The notes under the pieces were generated by a model. It was given only the letters and a program-made list of their open reading frames with translations, was not told where the DNA came from and did no database searches. A program made the position numbers and the translations under genes. Source: Ascochyta rabiei (Eukaryota > Ascomycota > Dothideomycetes > Pleosporales > Didymellaceae). From it: DNA of 64,000 bases. Shown one piece after another: positions 44,357-56,309 of the stretch. The first letter of the stretch is position 1; each line of letters starts with the position of its first letter. The DNA lies in the NCBI RefSeq assembly GCF_004011695.2, contig NC_082423.1, positions 558,001-622,000 of the forward strand. Reading direction: 5' to 3'.

Positions 44357-44630
44357 TTACGCGCCCTTGCCTTGCTTTTCGTAGAACGCGTCTTCACCCC
44401 CGAGTTCCTTCAATGCTTGCCTTGACTTCTCCTTACTCTCCTCGCTAGTATCTTAGTCTCGTCAGTGCTTGGTTCCAAGAAATTTCATGATAGCATTGAC
44501 TAGGGTTGCTGAGGTTGGCCTTGTGGCCAGACGCCTTGTGGCTGATATCTTCAGTGGTGTTATTGATGTTCTGGTCGGCTTCAGAAAGACCAAGGGCGGT
44601 GATGTCTTGGTGGGACCTCTGATCAGCCAT
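44357..44630 (-). CDS. con-6: Conidiation-specific protein 6 (Con-6 family)
   Basis: Two exons, 44630-44501 and 44451-44357, giving 74 aa starting MADQRSHQDITALGLSEADQ. The unspliced frame stops early after SNPSQCYHE. Removing 44500-44452 gives the Con-6 motif GHKANLSNPNTSEESKEKSR and the end QALKELGGEDAFYEKQGKGA. The donor is a weak GTCAAT and the acceptor CTAAG, but the join restores both the frame and the family motif. Con-6 proteins are small hydrophilic proteins abundant in conidia of Neurospora and relatives; the molecular role is unclear. It is convergent with the FAH fusion gene, with 73 bp between stops. Confidence 0.85.
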
Positions 44631-45531
44631 GATAGGTGTTACGTCCGTGGTTGATTGGATCTGAGTATTTTGTGGAATATTTGACGCGTCGTTAGGGCGG
44701 TTGTGGTAACTGACTGAGTGTCGGCTGCAGGTAAAAACCACACTCTTGTACCCCGACCTTAAGCAAGTGTCATCTTTGGCGTACTTGCTACATTACGACA
44801 TCGTATTTACGGGAGATGTTAAGTCCTGTATGCCATTATGAGTTCCCGTCGCTGATCCAATGAGAGTGCTCACTAGCTGAATGGCGTTGCCTGGATGCTT
44901 GGCATTGGTTAAGTTGGCAGGATTCAAACGAGAGCAGCTCAAGGTTCGGCTAAGGCAATATGTACACATGTCGATGTGTCTATTTTCCGATCCTCTGCTT
45001 CTCGTAGAGGATGTCGTCAATGCCTGGTTCTTTGCGGTCTCTCCTTCGAAGCTTCCCTCGTGTTGATACAGCGGTAGTAGCCACTCCGCAAAGCTCTTTC
45101 GCTTCCTTAACGACCTTCCCTCAGTCAGTCGTTATGTTACCGAGGCAATTGTTTACGCGAGTTGCTCACAGTTGCTTGAGAGCTTCTTGCTCTCCAAGTT
45201 CAGCCTTCATTCGTGTTGATGTACTGATTCGACTGGAGACAAGCAGCTTCTGATGACGTCAGCGTTAGTGGACACACTGGACGCCGAATGACTGGGAAAG
45301 TCGAGTTGAGACCGCAAGATCCTGTTTGTAAGTTGATCCGGGCCGGGAACAAGTGCTAATCTTAGTGTGAGGGCACCTGCGGGGTTAGCGTCTTCATTTC
45401 AACGGCGTTTAGTACGAGACGTTTGGTGTGACAACACTGCATGTGTTGCTAGTTGATCGTTCTTCATTGTCGTGATTATTGCTTCGACTCAGGGGTCGCT
45501 TAGAAGGAACTCGTAATCTCGAAGAAGCTGT
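44631..45531. other. Gene-free stretch
   Basis: Contains a TGACGTCA palindrome near 45253. No gene supported. Confidence 0.5.
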
Positions 45532-47333
45532 TTAATCATCTCCTCCACCACCGATGGGCCCGCTGACCTGCTTGGCCGCCTTCGCAGCAACAATGTCGTC
45601 GACCCTCAAGAGCAGGCAGGCGCTCTCGATGGCAGTCTTGATGCTCTGCTCCTTGACGGCGAGGGGCTCCCAGACACCGTAAGTACGCATGTCGACGACC
45701 TTTCCTGCATCGCCATCGATGCCCCAGAAGCTGCCGGTAGCCTTGCCATCCTCATATGCTTCTGCATGCTTTGCACGTAGTTGTGTGAGGACCTTGATAG
45801 GGCTGTTTCCTGAGTTCTGAATGATGGTGCGGGGAATAACCTCCATAGACTCGGCGATTGCCTTGTATGGCCACTGTGCAACACCCTCAATGAGCTTTGC
45901 TCTCCTCTCTAACCCGACAGCAATTGCCATCTCGGTCGCACCACCACCGGGGCACAGCTTGGGGTTCCAGATAACGTTCCTGGCGACACCCATAGCATCA
46001 TGCAGGTTGCGCTCGATCTCGTTCAGTATGTCCTTCGAGGGTCCGCGCAACAGAATCGTGCAGGCCTTAGGGTCCTTGCACTTTGTGAGGTAGGTGAAGT
46101 ATTCGTCGCCAAGCTTGGAGATTTCGAAAAGACCACACTGTGTACCAAGGTCGGAGGCGGTTGCGGCGAAGACGGAGTTGACGATGGTGGCCCCGGTGGC
46201 TCGTGCGATACGGTTGTTGTCTGTCTTGCGAACACGGCGAATAGCTGTGATGTCGGCCTTGACGAGGAAATGCTGTGCGAGATCTGTGTAATGTTAGCGA
46301 GACTCGCAGATACTTTAACTTGCATAGCTTACCGCTGACACCCTTCTCTGTGATGACGAGATCGGGCTTCAGAGCGATAATAGCGTCGCACATAGCCTTG
46401 ACTTGCTCCTCCTCGATCTGCAATATCCTGTTCCAGTCCTCCTCTTTGCTGACCTCGATGTTTGTCTGGCTTTCACCCTTCTTGTACTCCAGCGTGCAGT
46501 CCAGGAGCAAGACCTTGGGATTCTCGATCCTCCGCCTCATCTTGGGGTGTGTGATGTCCTTGTTGACCATGACGCCGTCCAAGACCTCACTGTCCTCGAT
46601 CTCACCACCAGGGATCTTCTCAATGCGTGCGTAGCGCTTGATGTCGACTTCCTTCTTGCCTCCCATCTCGGTCGAGACTGTGCGGACAGCCTTGAGTGCC
46701 AGGCCGCACATCAGCTTTGACCACCTCGAGACAAACTTTGTGCCAATCGACGAGTTGATGATTCTGTACATCTCCTCGTCGTTGTTTACGTCGACCTCGG
46801 TCGCAATCTCGTTGACAATCTCGAGAGCATCGGCCAAGGCCTTCTTGAAAGCTTGGATGACGACAACGGGGTGGATGTTGCGCTCGAGCTGGGGCAGGGC
46901 TTGTGCAAGGATCTCGCCAGCTGCCACCTGTCAGTGGTGTTCAAAGCTGTTGCTGCCAAATATGACCTACCCAAGATAATGACAGTGGTGGTGCCGTCAC
47001 CGACCTCCTCGTCTTGTGTCCGGCTAAGCTCAATCATGCTCTTTGCTGCGGGGTGTGCGACTTCGATTTCTCGGAGGATAGCGTGGCCGTCGTTGGTGAG
47101 GACGATGCCGCCCATGGGGTCGAGCAGCATCTTCAGCATGGCCTTGGGGCCCAGACATGACCGGATGATGTCTGCAACGGTCTTGGCTGCTGTGATGTTC
47201 GAGATCTGAGCTTTGCGACCGAACTGGCGCTCCCCACCAGGGGTCTGCGTATCTGCGGGGGTCTGTTAGGCGCTGCTGGTGGTAGCCAGGAAGGTCAGGC
47301 GGACATACTCATAACGACCACAGGCGCCTGCAT
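45532..47333 (-). CDS. CCT3: Chaperonin TRiC/CCT subunit gamma (CCT3)
   Basis: Four exons: 47333-47309, 47252-46971, 46920-46333 and 46283-45532, giving 548 aa, the normal length. Introns of 56, 50 and 49 nt are GT-AG; for the second, acceptor GTGGCAG at 46921 gives VIILAGEILAQALPQ. Group II chaperonin landmarks are RSCLGPKAMLKMLLDPMGGI, TNDGHAILREIEVAHPAAK and the ATPase motif VGDGTTTVII. Gamma-specific text includes VMVNKDITHPKMRRRIENPK, ARNVIWNPKLCPGGGATEMA and SFWGIDGDAGKVVDMRTYGV. The C-terminus is Gly-rich (SGPIGGGGDD). As part of the cytosolic hexadecameric ring it folds actin and tubulin. The gene is divergent from the ORF at 48067. Confidence 0.97.
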
Positions 47334-48066
47334 CTTGAATAAATGTGTGTAGGGTACTTGTGCAGAGAAAGAGAGGACGTGAAACTAGGCACGCGTGGGG
47401 TATCTGTCGCGATGGCGCGTGGAAGCTTCGCCCAAAAAACAATGTCCCGCCGGTCGCTCGCTCGGAGCTTCGAAAACTTTCTCCGTGTCACGTGGCTGGG
47501 ACATCACGTGTCGTATGCCTCTGCCTCTGCCTCAGCCTCAAGCCCAAACGGCCTCGACTGCTCCAGAGTCGCCAAGGCCAGGACTTGGACGAACGGAGCC
47601 GGTCCAGTCCGTTTGCGGCATCCCTGTTCCAGCTTGACCGGGGACGCGCCACCAGCCAATCGCGCTAGACCTGCCCTGAGCGTCTTCGGCGATTTTGCCG
47701 GTTCATGCCGCCTGGCCTTCCAGCCTCTCACGCGTATCCCGTGAGAGTGCTTACAAGAAGCGCCTGGCGCCCTCCAACCGTCGTTCCTCCACCTCTCACC
47801 TCTGGCCCTCACACGTCGTCGCGCCTATCTGTGCATTCAAACACGCTTGCTTTGATCTTCTCTCACCTCTTCCATACCACACCATCACCTCTACTCACCA
47901 CACCTTCACCTCGACCATTGCGCCTCTTAGCCGAGCTTCAACCTCACCGTCACTATCGGTTATTTAGCCGCGCTCGTCGCATGCTTCGTTGTCTGCTTGG
48001 CTGCTAGACACACCTTTGTATCTTTGAACTGCATCTCACTTCTGATCTACTAAACAAGCAGACATC
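47334..48066. promoter_or_regulatory. Divergent promoter region with two CACGTG E-boxes
   Basis: The 733 bp between CCT3 (minus) and the gene at 48067 (plus) carries two CACGTG E-boxes at 47489-47494 and 47505-47510, 16 bp apart, and a CT-rich tract toward 48067. E-boxes are sites of bHLH factors such as Cbf1 or SREBP-type regulators. Activity is inferred, sites are seen. Confidence 0.5.
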
Positions 48067-48984
48067 ATGGGTCTCAACTACTATGCCTCGTCGCCCACCG
48101 TCGTCCTGCAACCCCAGCAACCGCAGGGCTACTTCTCACCTCACCAGCGCACCCATTCGCCGTCAGCCATGGGTAACTTCCGCCCAAAATATCCTACTCC
48201 ACCATCGCTCAACTATCTAGCTGCTGCTTCCAACGCCACAGCTGGGCGCAAACGATCCATTGCCGACGTCGACGACCCCGAGGAGAATCAACCAACTGGA
48301 TCTGTCGCTGTTCCTGCCCCCGTCAAGTCTAGAGGCGAGCCAGTCTACGGTCCCGGCATGACGCTCATCTACCCAGACGAACCTGGTCATAGCATCGCGG
48401 CCGAGTCGCAATCCGGCACATGGTACGAAGAGAAGATTGAAACCGAAGAGAAGGCCGCTGCTCGACCCATCGCCATCTCACGCAAGTCGCAACGCGTCAG
48501 TCCATCTCGCGACGTCGTCGTCCCTTCACTCAACGACATGAGCGTACAGATAAGCGAAGCCATTATCGACGACAACGGAAACACCATCAACACGCTCATC
48601 ACTTCGCTTGGCGTGGGCTGGAAAAACGTCATGACCAATCCCAATCTGCGCGACCAAGCCCGCGCTTACGCCAGGTTCATCGAGCGACACTTTGACTTCA
48701 CCGACGTGATTGTCATGCTCGAGAAGGAGTCGCTTTCTGCTTATCTTGTCCGGGCAAAGCAACACGGTGTTCAGGGCTACTGGCTATTCGCAGATACTCT
48801 GAAGTGGTGTCAACTCATTGGCTGGTCTCTGGAGCGTGCTGTCGCCAATCTCATGTCCGGCCCTGTCCCTCACTGCGAGGGCGAGCGCATCAACGCTCGC
48901 GATGCCTCCCCATCAGAACCCGTAACACCTCCTCAAGCTGTCAGTGTGCCCGTTGCTGTCGCTGGCGACGCGATGGAGATGTGA
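48067..48984 (+). CDS. Conserved hypothetical fungal protein
   Basis: A single exon of 305 aa from an ATG in good context (catcATGGG). The N-terminal third is Gln/Pro/Ser-rich and disordered (PTVVLQPQQPQGYFSPHQ), with a basic AGRKRSIADVDD that could be a nuclear signal. The C-terminal half looks globular and helical: MSVQISEAIIDDNGNTINTL, LGVGWKNVMTNPNLRDQARA, RHFDFTDVIVMLEKESLSAY and GYWLFADTLKWCQLIGWSLE. There are no membrane segments. I do not know the family name. The well-formed C-terminal domain strongly suggests a conserved protein. Confidence 0.82.
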   Translation: MGLNYYASSPTVVLQPQQPQGYFSPHQRTHSPSAMGNFRPKYPTPPSLNYLAAASNATAGRKRSIADVDDPEENQPTGSVAVPAPVKSRGEPVYGPGMTLIYPDEPGHSIAAESQSGTWYEEKIETEEKAAARPIAISRKSQRVSPSRDVVVPSLNDMSVQISEAIIDDNGNTINTLITSLGVGWKNVMTNPNLRDQARAYARFIERHFDFTDVIVMLEKESLSAYLVRAKQHGVQGYWLFADTLKWCQLIGWSLERAVANLMSGPVPHCEGERINARDASPSEPVTPPQAVSVPVAVAGDAMEM

Positions 48985-50698
48985 AAGGCACACGATTGCG
49001 CTTTCCCTCCCTTTTCGGTCTGTTCTTTACAGCATGTACGGACGCGTATTGCTTTCACTTCGCATGTTCTTAGCACGCTTCACGATTTACTGGTTCTTTC
49101 TACTCGACAACTCGGCGTTCGGCAATGGATTGGATGGGCTCACTGGGATGGAATCATTTTTATGTATTGTATATTACTATGCTTGCTCGTGCTCGTGACA
49201 GCTGGATCGTCTATATTCGATCACGTCGCAGACCCTGATTGCCACTAAAAGTCACAGACGCTATCAATGAACCCATTTCTTTAATAACATTGTCTTTGTG
49301 TTTCCCATTGCTGGCCACCTGCAATTCCATTTGCGCTGCGCATGATGCCTGATCTCTGAAGCCCCAAAAGGAAAGCTGGCCTTCACGGCTGCCGATCTGC
49401 CTCACTTTTCGCAAGGTTTTCTTGGCCGGCCCCATCAGCATCGTCATTTGCATACGATGCGACAAAGCGCTCTCCGAAATGCGCCGAGCGATGTCATCCC
49501 CCACGAGGAGCGATCGCGCAAGGCGCGTCGAACGGGCAACGCGTTCCTTGTCAAGCCAAGTCCGTCAAGAGGGGGTGTGCTGCGACGCGAGATTGTCGCG
49601 CTATGCGGCCAGGTGTGCACGAGCCGGCTGTTTGCTTTTGGCTGTTCCGGTCAGTGCACTGTCTGGTCAACTGCTATTCGTGTCGACGAGTTAGAATGCG
49701 AAGAAGCGAATCCTGCTTGGAGGTTCCTATTTCGCCATGCTACGGAGTATATCGCACGACGTTGCTGTGCTCGTCTCCACAAACGAGTTTGTCTGGTCTT
49801 GGCGCAAAATGGCTGTATCTAGCACTTCGCTCCTGCATCGATTTCAGATTACGGCAGAAGGTACTTCAATGCTGTCTTCTCACTTTGACTGATCGCAAGG
49901 TACCCAGTCTACTCCTCTGGCTTCGCAGTCCTATGCTAGATAACAATACTGACACACAGCCTCTGTGGCTCAACTCTACTCTCGAGGTAATAAATGCGGT
50001 TCTCTCAGACGAGTTTCTCGACATCACAAACGTAGAACTATCTCGCTGAAGTTCCAATACAACTGCTCTTTCGCGACATGTCGTTCCCTCTGAAACTTCT
50101 TTCGAGCCTTAGTCTCAACCCTGAATGCCGGACAAGCTGGCACTGACCTCTCGCAGACAGCTAAAAGAATCTGCTTGGATTACCAATCGGTCGCAGCGGC
50201 GTTGATTTTGCACTGCTACTGGGCTGCGCTCGCTCGCTGGGTGCATCGCAGCCAACTCCGGTAGGTCGCATCAGCCGCAGATCAGTCTCCGGCAATACTG
50301 GGCTTACTGTGTTCGTTCACACAACGCGCGGAACAGCGAAGATGGCGGTTGCTTCACTCATAGCAAATTCACAACACGGGAAAGATCTACAAAGCGTCGA
50401 GTGGTCCGAAGCTGAGCCATGCACGGGCTGCGCACAATCGCACAAGCTTTGCCAAGCTCAACTCGCAAATGCTTACCTTATAGCACCATCCTTTATGCGG
50501 CCAATGGCGATGGACGATGCTCAGTGGCAATGACATCTGTGCATCCGTAGCGGGGACGCCTCCGGTAGGTGTTTAGAAACGCAGGGGCTGCTTCGATTGA
50601 CCGTCTCCGAGGTCATCAATCCAACAGTTTCCTTACCTTGTCTTCGCTTTGGCCAACTCTGCAGCACCGAATCACGCAGTGCATACGTTTCTTTAGCC
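48985..50698. other. Gene-free stretch
   Basis: No supported gene. Plus-strand frames across 49422-50049 have no ATG-anchored recognisable protein. Confidence 0.5.
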
Positions 50699-51979
50699 AT
50701 GGAGGCCTTTGAGATACATCTGGTTGCAAGAAAGAACCGTATCAATGTCAGCTCAATTATCCATTCGGCAACAAGTCATGTCTGCCCAGCAGAGAACCTT
50801 GCAGGTCCACCGATTATCCCCATTATTGGCAAATACACCTTTCACGAACTCGCAACCATAATCGCCGGCGCATGCGGGCTTTTCAGCGCACTGATCTGTG
50901 GCTTCATTGTCGCAGGGCATGCCACCAACTACTCGTTCCCAGTCCAGCAACGTCAGGTTATCCGCATTGTTCTACTGATCCCATGGGTTGCGCTGTTTTG
51001 CTTCCTTGTCGTGCTGGAAGAAAAAGCCGGGAACTATCTATTTGAAGGTCTCGACTTTGGATGTGCGATTGCGCTGTCCGCTTTCTTGCTGTTGATGTGC
51101 GATTTTGTGTTGTCACATCCAGAGGGATTCGATGATCTGTTCGGTGCAGGTGCAAGGGCCAGGGGCGCGCTCCAGACTAAGGGTCCTGGGTGGCTGAAGG
51201 TGCATCGCCCGTCTTGATTGTGTTATCGACATTGCTAACTTCAACTCCAGCGTATCTGGTTCGGCGTCCTGCAATTCATCCCCACAAGCATAATCATCTG
51301 GATCGGCACCATCGTTGCCCTTGGTGTAGGCCGGTTCTGCAGACAGTCGAACAGCATCCACTTTGCGCATATCTGGATCACGATCTTCAAGTTCATCGTT
51401 ACCGCAATCTCAATCCTGTGCTGTTTGAGATTCTACAGCAGAAACAAGCCGAAGTTGCTGCAGCACAATATTTTGTTGAAACTCTTTACTTTTAAGAGCA
51501 TCATCGGCTTAAATGTGGTACAAACTGTACGTCCCTCAGCCCAATCTCAGCCTAAGCACACGCAAAGTCCCTACTAATGCTCGTTGGTGTAGTTTGTAAT
51601 CAACATCCTCGCCGGCAACGGCACCCTATCTCCTAATAAATACATGACCTACCAAGACGTCAACGACGGTCTCGCCTCGCTGATCCTCGCTTGCGAATTG
51701 CCTTTTTTCGCTCTCCTGATGATTTTTGCTTTCCCATCAAAGCCGTACAAGAACAGTAATAGGGCGGCAGGTGCAGGGCCCGTGAAGGCAATATTCGAAG
51801 CGCTGGACATTAGGGATTTGCTTGGTGCAATTGTGAGGGGCCCGATGAGGCTAATCAGGGAGCAGGAGAGGGAGATGAGGAGGGAGGGGAGTATCAAGCT
51901 TAGGATCGTGGATGCGCAGGATGGGTTCGAGGACACCGCCTACCGCAGGAGCAGCGAGAGGGTTGGTGTGGCTGTTTGA
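50699..51979 (+). CDS. Organic solute transporter Ost-alpha / TMEM184-family membrane protein
   Basis: Three exons: 50699-51199, 51251-51526 and 51593-51979, giving 387 aa. The introns are GT-AG; the first has a GCTAAC branch. About seven transmembrane helices are visible: FHELATIIAGACGLFSALIC, IRIVLLIPWVALFCFLVVLE, FGCAIALSAFLLLMCDFVLS, WFGVLQFIPTSIIIWIGTIV, WITIFKFIVTAISILCCLRF, IIGLNVVQTFVINILAG and LILACELPFFALLMIFAFP. The layout and the N-terminal Cys-Pro segment (HVCPAENLAG) match the Ost-alpha/DUF300 family. The C-terminal tail is charged and cytosolic. Animal members move steroid and bile conjugates; the fungal role is not known. The start is the only ATG before the Cys-Pro segment in frame, but an upstream exon cannot be excluded. 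Confidence 0.88.
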
Positions 51980-52329
51980 TGCAATCCACCCGACCGTTGT
52001 CTAATGTTATTCTAGGCCTTCTAACTGGGGTTCCTAGCAGTGTGCTGTGTCATTGTTCCTTTCAAGTGAATGTGAGCTCGCACACCAAGATTCATTAGTG
52101 ACAGCTGTGGTTTGCCCTTTGATCGTGATTGAGAAGCTTACGAAAATGCGAGTAGAGACTGTTTAGGCAACCCTGAAACGAAAGCAGACGAAAACTAGAC
52201 GTCTCTGTGTCGAAAAGGCGAATTTTGTTGGGTACCTGTATTCACAGGCGGGATGAAAAACAGTTCTTGGGCTCCGATCATGGCATTGCACTCTCTTCAG
52301 CCTGTTACTCTCAATACAATATCCAATCT
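51980..52329. other. Convergent 3' intergenic region
   Basis: 350 bp between the 3' ends of the Ost-alpha-like gene and the SMP-30 gene. Nothing further seen. Confidence 0.5.
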
Positions 52330-53417
52330 CTAGATCCTGAGTAGAGCACCCTTACACTCTGGCGAGATCTGTGCTCGCCACAGCCTATGCTCATTCAGCA
52401 AGAAAAGCTGTCCATCCCTACCAAAGCAGAAATTAGCAACACCTCCATCAACCAATATCTTCGCCAACAAGACACCGCCAGGCGACCAGATATTGACACC
52501 ATCACCACACCCACTATACAAATTGCCATGTACATCGCACTTGATCCCATCAGGAATTCCCGTATCGGCCATTGCAAACAAGCGCCTGTTGACGAGAAAC
52601 GGCTGCCCGGAATACATCTTCACATCGAATGCATATCTGCCTCGCATCAGCATCTCCCATCTCACCGTGTCAGACTACTCGATGCTTACATGTGTGACGC
52701 TCTTGTCTCATCCGTGCTTCCATCACCATGGATCCAATCCGTGTCCGTCACGTAACACGTCTCCTCCCCTGGACTGAAGCAGATTCCGTTCGGGCGCCCA
52801 AACCCGTCCGCCACCGCTCTGATCCCTCCTGTTTTGGGATCGAAGCGATAGACCTGGTTTGGTAGCCGTGGGGGAGGACGAATGCCTTGTTCGGAGCCGT
52901 AGATGGGGTCGGTGAACCATAGGCTTCCATCGCTGTGAACAACGACGTCGTTGGGTGAGTTGAAGGGCCGATTGTGGAAAGACTTTATCAGTAATTTTGA
53001 TGCATATGAGCTCGTCGATGTGTGATCGCTTGGATTTGAGGGGAGTGGCATGTATGCCAGCCCACCTGGGGTGGTGAGTGTTCCTTGTGCGCAGAATAGG
53101 ATGCCGTTCTGGTAGTTTATGCCGCCATTGGCCATAGGGACGTTGTCTGTTGTTATCTGGGTACACGTCGTCTCGGTGCTGTGGATGGATGAAGGCAGAG
53201 TGATGCGGCTGATGTGGATGTGTGGCTGGTTGGTGTCTGGATGTGGATATTGGTTGCTAGTCACGAACAGAGTGTTTGATTCTGGAATGAAGACGCCAGC
53301 TTCATGGGCAAATGGACGGTCATTGTTCTCTAAGAGGAGTTCGAGTATTGGATTGTCACCTAGGATGGTACGTCCGGGTTCACTGTAAACCTGGAATTCT
53401 GCGGGGTAGTCGGACAT
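52330..53417 (-). CDS. SMP-30/gluconolactonase-type lactonase
   Basis: Two exons, 53417-52690 and 52636-52330, giving 344 aa from the ATG MSDYPAEFQVYSEPGRTILG. The intron (52689-52637) starts GTAAGC and ends GCAG; the join reads RASHIYAFDVKMYSG. Beta-propeller metal-site motifs are present: EAGVFIPESNTLFVTSNQYP, FNSPNDVVVHSDGSLWFTDP (Asn-Asp), GFGRPNGICFSPGEETCYVT (Asn) and VTDTDW, with IPDGIKCDVHGNLYSGCGDG near the end. It likely opens sugar or aromatic lactones using one divalent cation. There is no signal peptide, so it is probably cytosolic. It lies head to head with a sugar transporter, which suggests joint use in uptake and breakdown of a sugar or sugar acid. Confidence 0.93.
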
Positions 53418-54063
53418 GGTGGTAAGTGGAGTGACAACGTAGAACGTCAACTTCGATTAGTAGTCGATACTGCCCATCAATGTTAAGCTTCCCCAAGATA
53501 TGTCAAACCCATAAGCCGAACCACCGCGGCTTTGGAAGCGGTGTATGAGCGTACCCCGATCGCAGTCGCCGAAGGTAGAGACCGGACCGATCGTGGTGCT
53601 AGCGGTGACTCGTATGTAAATGCACTACGCAAGTACCAAAGGGCCGAGACTACCTCCGCATCGGTCGACGCAAAGTCTCAGACTACATGGGTGAGCCTTG
53701 ATAGCCACGCTCTGGCTTCGTCTTTGTTTGGGTCAATCTGGAATCGACTCCGCACCTTGATAATGCTGAAGCAAGCCATAAAATGCTCGGCTTTCGAATG
53801 TGGCCCAGGCTCGGCAACACAACACTTGATATACAAGAGGTCAAACCCCGCGGTGTATGCAGCATCGTTCGACTTCCCATGTGCGCACAGCTTTGGATTG
53901 CGGGGTATGGGGTCGGCTTCATCTGTACCTAGCCGCAAACCTGGGGTATGACAGCTCCATGTATATAAGATTGTGGACGCTACAAATTGGTGCCTCATCC
54001 AGAAGACGGAAACATATCTCATTCAAGCCATCACATTACCTGCGTCATCTTCCATCGTCCATA
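53418..54063. promoter_or_regulatory. Shared divergent promoter of lactonase and sugar transporter
   Basis: 646 bp separate the two start codons. No transcription factor site is certain. A TATA-like GTATATAAGA lies near 53960, about 100 bp upstream of the transporter ATG. Confidence 0.5.
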
Positions 54064-55807
54064 ATGCCTGAACTCAAGGGCAGGGCCCTTATGCTGACGG
54101 TCAGCTTGTTGACCTCACTGGGATTTATGCTGATTGGTTACGACAACGGACTCATGGGTGGGCTTGTCAATGCTCCAGCATTCCAGAAGACCTTTGCAAA
54201 CCCATCGGCGACGATGATTGGTACCATCGTCGCAATTTTCGAAAGTACGTCGAATCGTAGAGCGTCGATTACACTAAACGCTGACGTGTCGTTCAGTCGG
54301 CTGTTTCATTGGTGCAATGACCACAGCGTTTGTGGGAGAAAGGCTGGGACGTCGCAAGAGTATTGGGATTGGAGCGGTTATCAGCTTGATCGGTGCTATC
54401 CTCCAAGCAACTGCCTTTGGTCGCGCGCATCTTATCGTTGGCCGTGTTGTCTCCGGAATTGGTCTCGGGTTCATTAACAGCACTGTACCCGTGCTGCAAG
54501 CCGAATTCAGCCCCAAGGCAAGCCGTGGCATGTATGTCTGCGCGCAGCTCTCGACTCTCAACTTCGGTATCCTTGTCGTTTACTGGATCGACTACGCTTT
54601 CGTGAGCCACACCTCGAGCTACGCATGGAGAGTTCCGACGATCCTGCAGTGTGTAGTTCTCTTTGTCATTCTAGGCCTGCTCTTCGTCATCCCTGAGACG
54701 CCCAGATGGCTGGCTGCGCACGACCGTCCGGATGAGTGTCTTGCAGTGCTGGCGCGCATCAAGGGCACGACCGATCTGAGCGACCCAGAAGTGCAGAGGC
54801 TGCACACTGTCATTGCCGAAACCGTTGCGTACGAGAACTCCCGCCAGGCCGGGTGGAAAGACATCGTGCGCAAAGATCCGATCAAGTCTAGGAGACGCTT
54901 TCTCATTGCTTGCGGTATCCAGATCTTTCAACAACTGGGAGGCATCAACGCAATTATTTGTAGGCACTTTGTTGACTGGTCGCTCAGATACACCTTAGCT
55001 GACTGCGTTTAGACTACTCCGGCACACTCTTCGAGAAGAGTATCGGTTTCGATACTCACATGGCTTCGCTCATGAGCGGCTTTCTCCAGACCTGGTTCTT
55101 TGTCGCATCCTTTATTCCGTGGTTCCTGATCGATAGAATTGGGCGTAGGCCTCTGCTACTTTCTATGATCAGTGTGATGGCTGCCGTAATGGCAGTGCAA
55201 GCTGCTCTTATCTACCAAGTGCAGTTCGAAACTTCGATGGCTAAGAGTGCTGGCATTGCAGCGGCAGCCATGCTTTTTATCTTCCAAGGTGCTTTCACTA
55301 TCGGTTTCCAGGCTACTGTTTGGGTATATCCGTAAGTTCTGTTTTCTTGGTTGCGTCTGTCTGTATTGACAGCGACACTTTCTAGATCCGAAATCCTGCC
55401 CATGCGTCTGCGACAGCGCGGATCAGCGATTTCAACCGCAGCAAACTGGCTTTGTAATTACGTGAGTCCTAGTATGCAGTGCATCTCACTGGGAGCAAAG
55501 CTGATATCTTCCGCAGGTCATCGTCCAGATCACGCCGCCTGCTATCAACGTAAGTCTGACCACGCAGACGCTATGCTGTTTCTCAAGTCTGACAACTTTA
55601 CAGAACATTGGCTGGCGCACATACGTTATTTTCGCTGTGCTGAATGCAACCTGGGTGCCCATCATTTACTTCTTTTTCCCTGAGACGAAAGGCCTCGAGC
55701 TGGAGGACGTTGACAAGCTCTTCTCAGGGGATGAGACTTTAGCCGACCTCAGACGCGAGAAAGGCATGGAAGAAATGGAGCGGTATGAGAACGTTGCAAA
55801 ATCGTAA
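54064..55807 (+). CDS. MFS sugar transporter
   Basis: Six exons: 54064-54244, 54297-54959, 55013-55331, 55386-55461, 55517-55549 and 55604-55807, giving 491 aa. The five introns are 52-55 nt. Twelve hydrophobic segments can be traced. Sugar-porter motifs are present: GYDNGLMGGLV in helix 1, GERLGRRKSI after helix 2, GRVVSGIGLGF in helix 4, PETPRWLAAHDR after helix 6, QQLGGINAIIYYSGTLF in helix 7 with the QQxxGxN sugar site, DRIGRRPLL after helix 8, and FPETKGLELEDVDKLF at the C-terminus. It is a proton-coupled plasma-membrane symporter for a hexose or related sugar; the substrate is not readable. The 33-nt fifth exon (VIVQITPPAIN) is unusually short. Paired divergently with the SMP-30 lactonase. 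Confidence 0.95.
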
Positions 55808-56309
55808 ACAGCGGTGGTGAATAGAACACGTCAATCTTTTCGGATGTGCGGCTGAGGTTCGATCGATCTTGTCTCCAGGGAACAAGTTACCAGTAGCCTA
55901 GAAATAGCTAGGGTGGATTGATCACTTTTTCAGCTCCTCCTTGAGCAACTTTGACAGTATCCAGAGCTGATTCTCAACCAACCATACCAAAAATCAGCTC
56001 TGCACCAGAATTTGGAAGACAGTGATTTTGAACGAACACAAAGCCCATGCCACGGTCATGGGAAGCTCTAGAAGCAGCGAAGACGTAACTTGCAGTATTG
56101 TTGTTATAGAGAAAGGCCAAGTACATCTCGATGGATGTTGGTGCAAACTCCCAGTGCCAAGATCGTAATTTGAACCATGTAATAGGCGGATCTCTGGAGA
56201 GAAAGAAAAGTCGATATTATTTGTCGAACAAGATTATCATCATTAAGTCATTACATAACAGGTAAGTCGCTATATATTACAACCGTTTGTGATTCCAGCA
56301 CTTTAACAT
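55808..56309. other. Convergent intergenic region
   Basis: 500 bp between the 3' ends of the transporter gene and the peroxidase gene. No feature seen. Confidence 0.5.
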
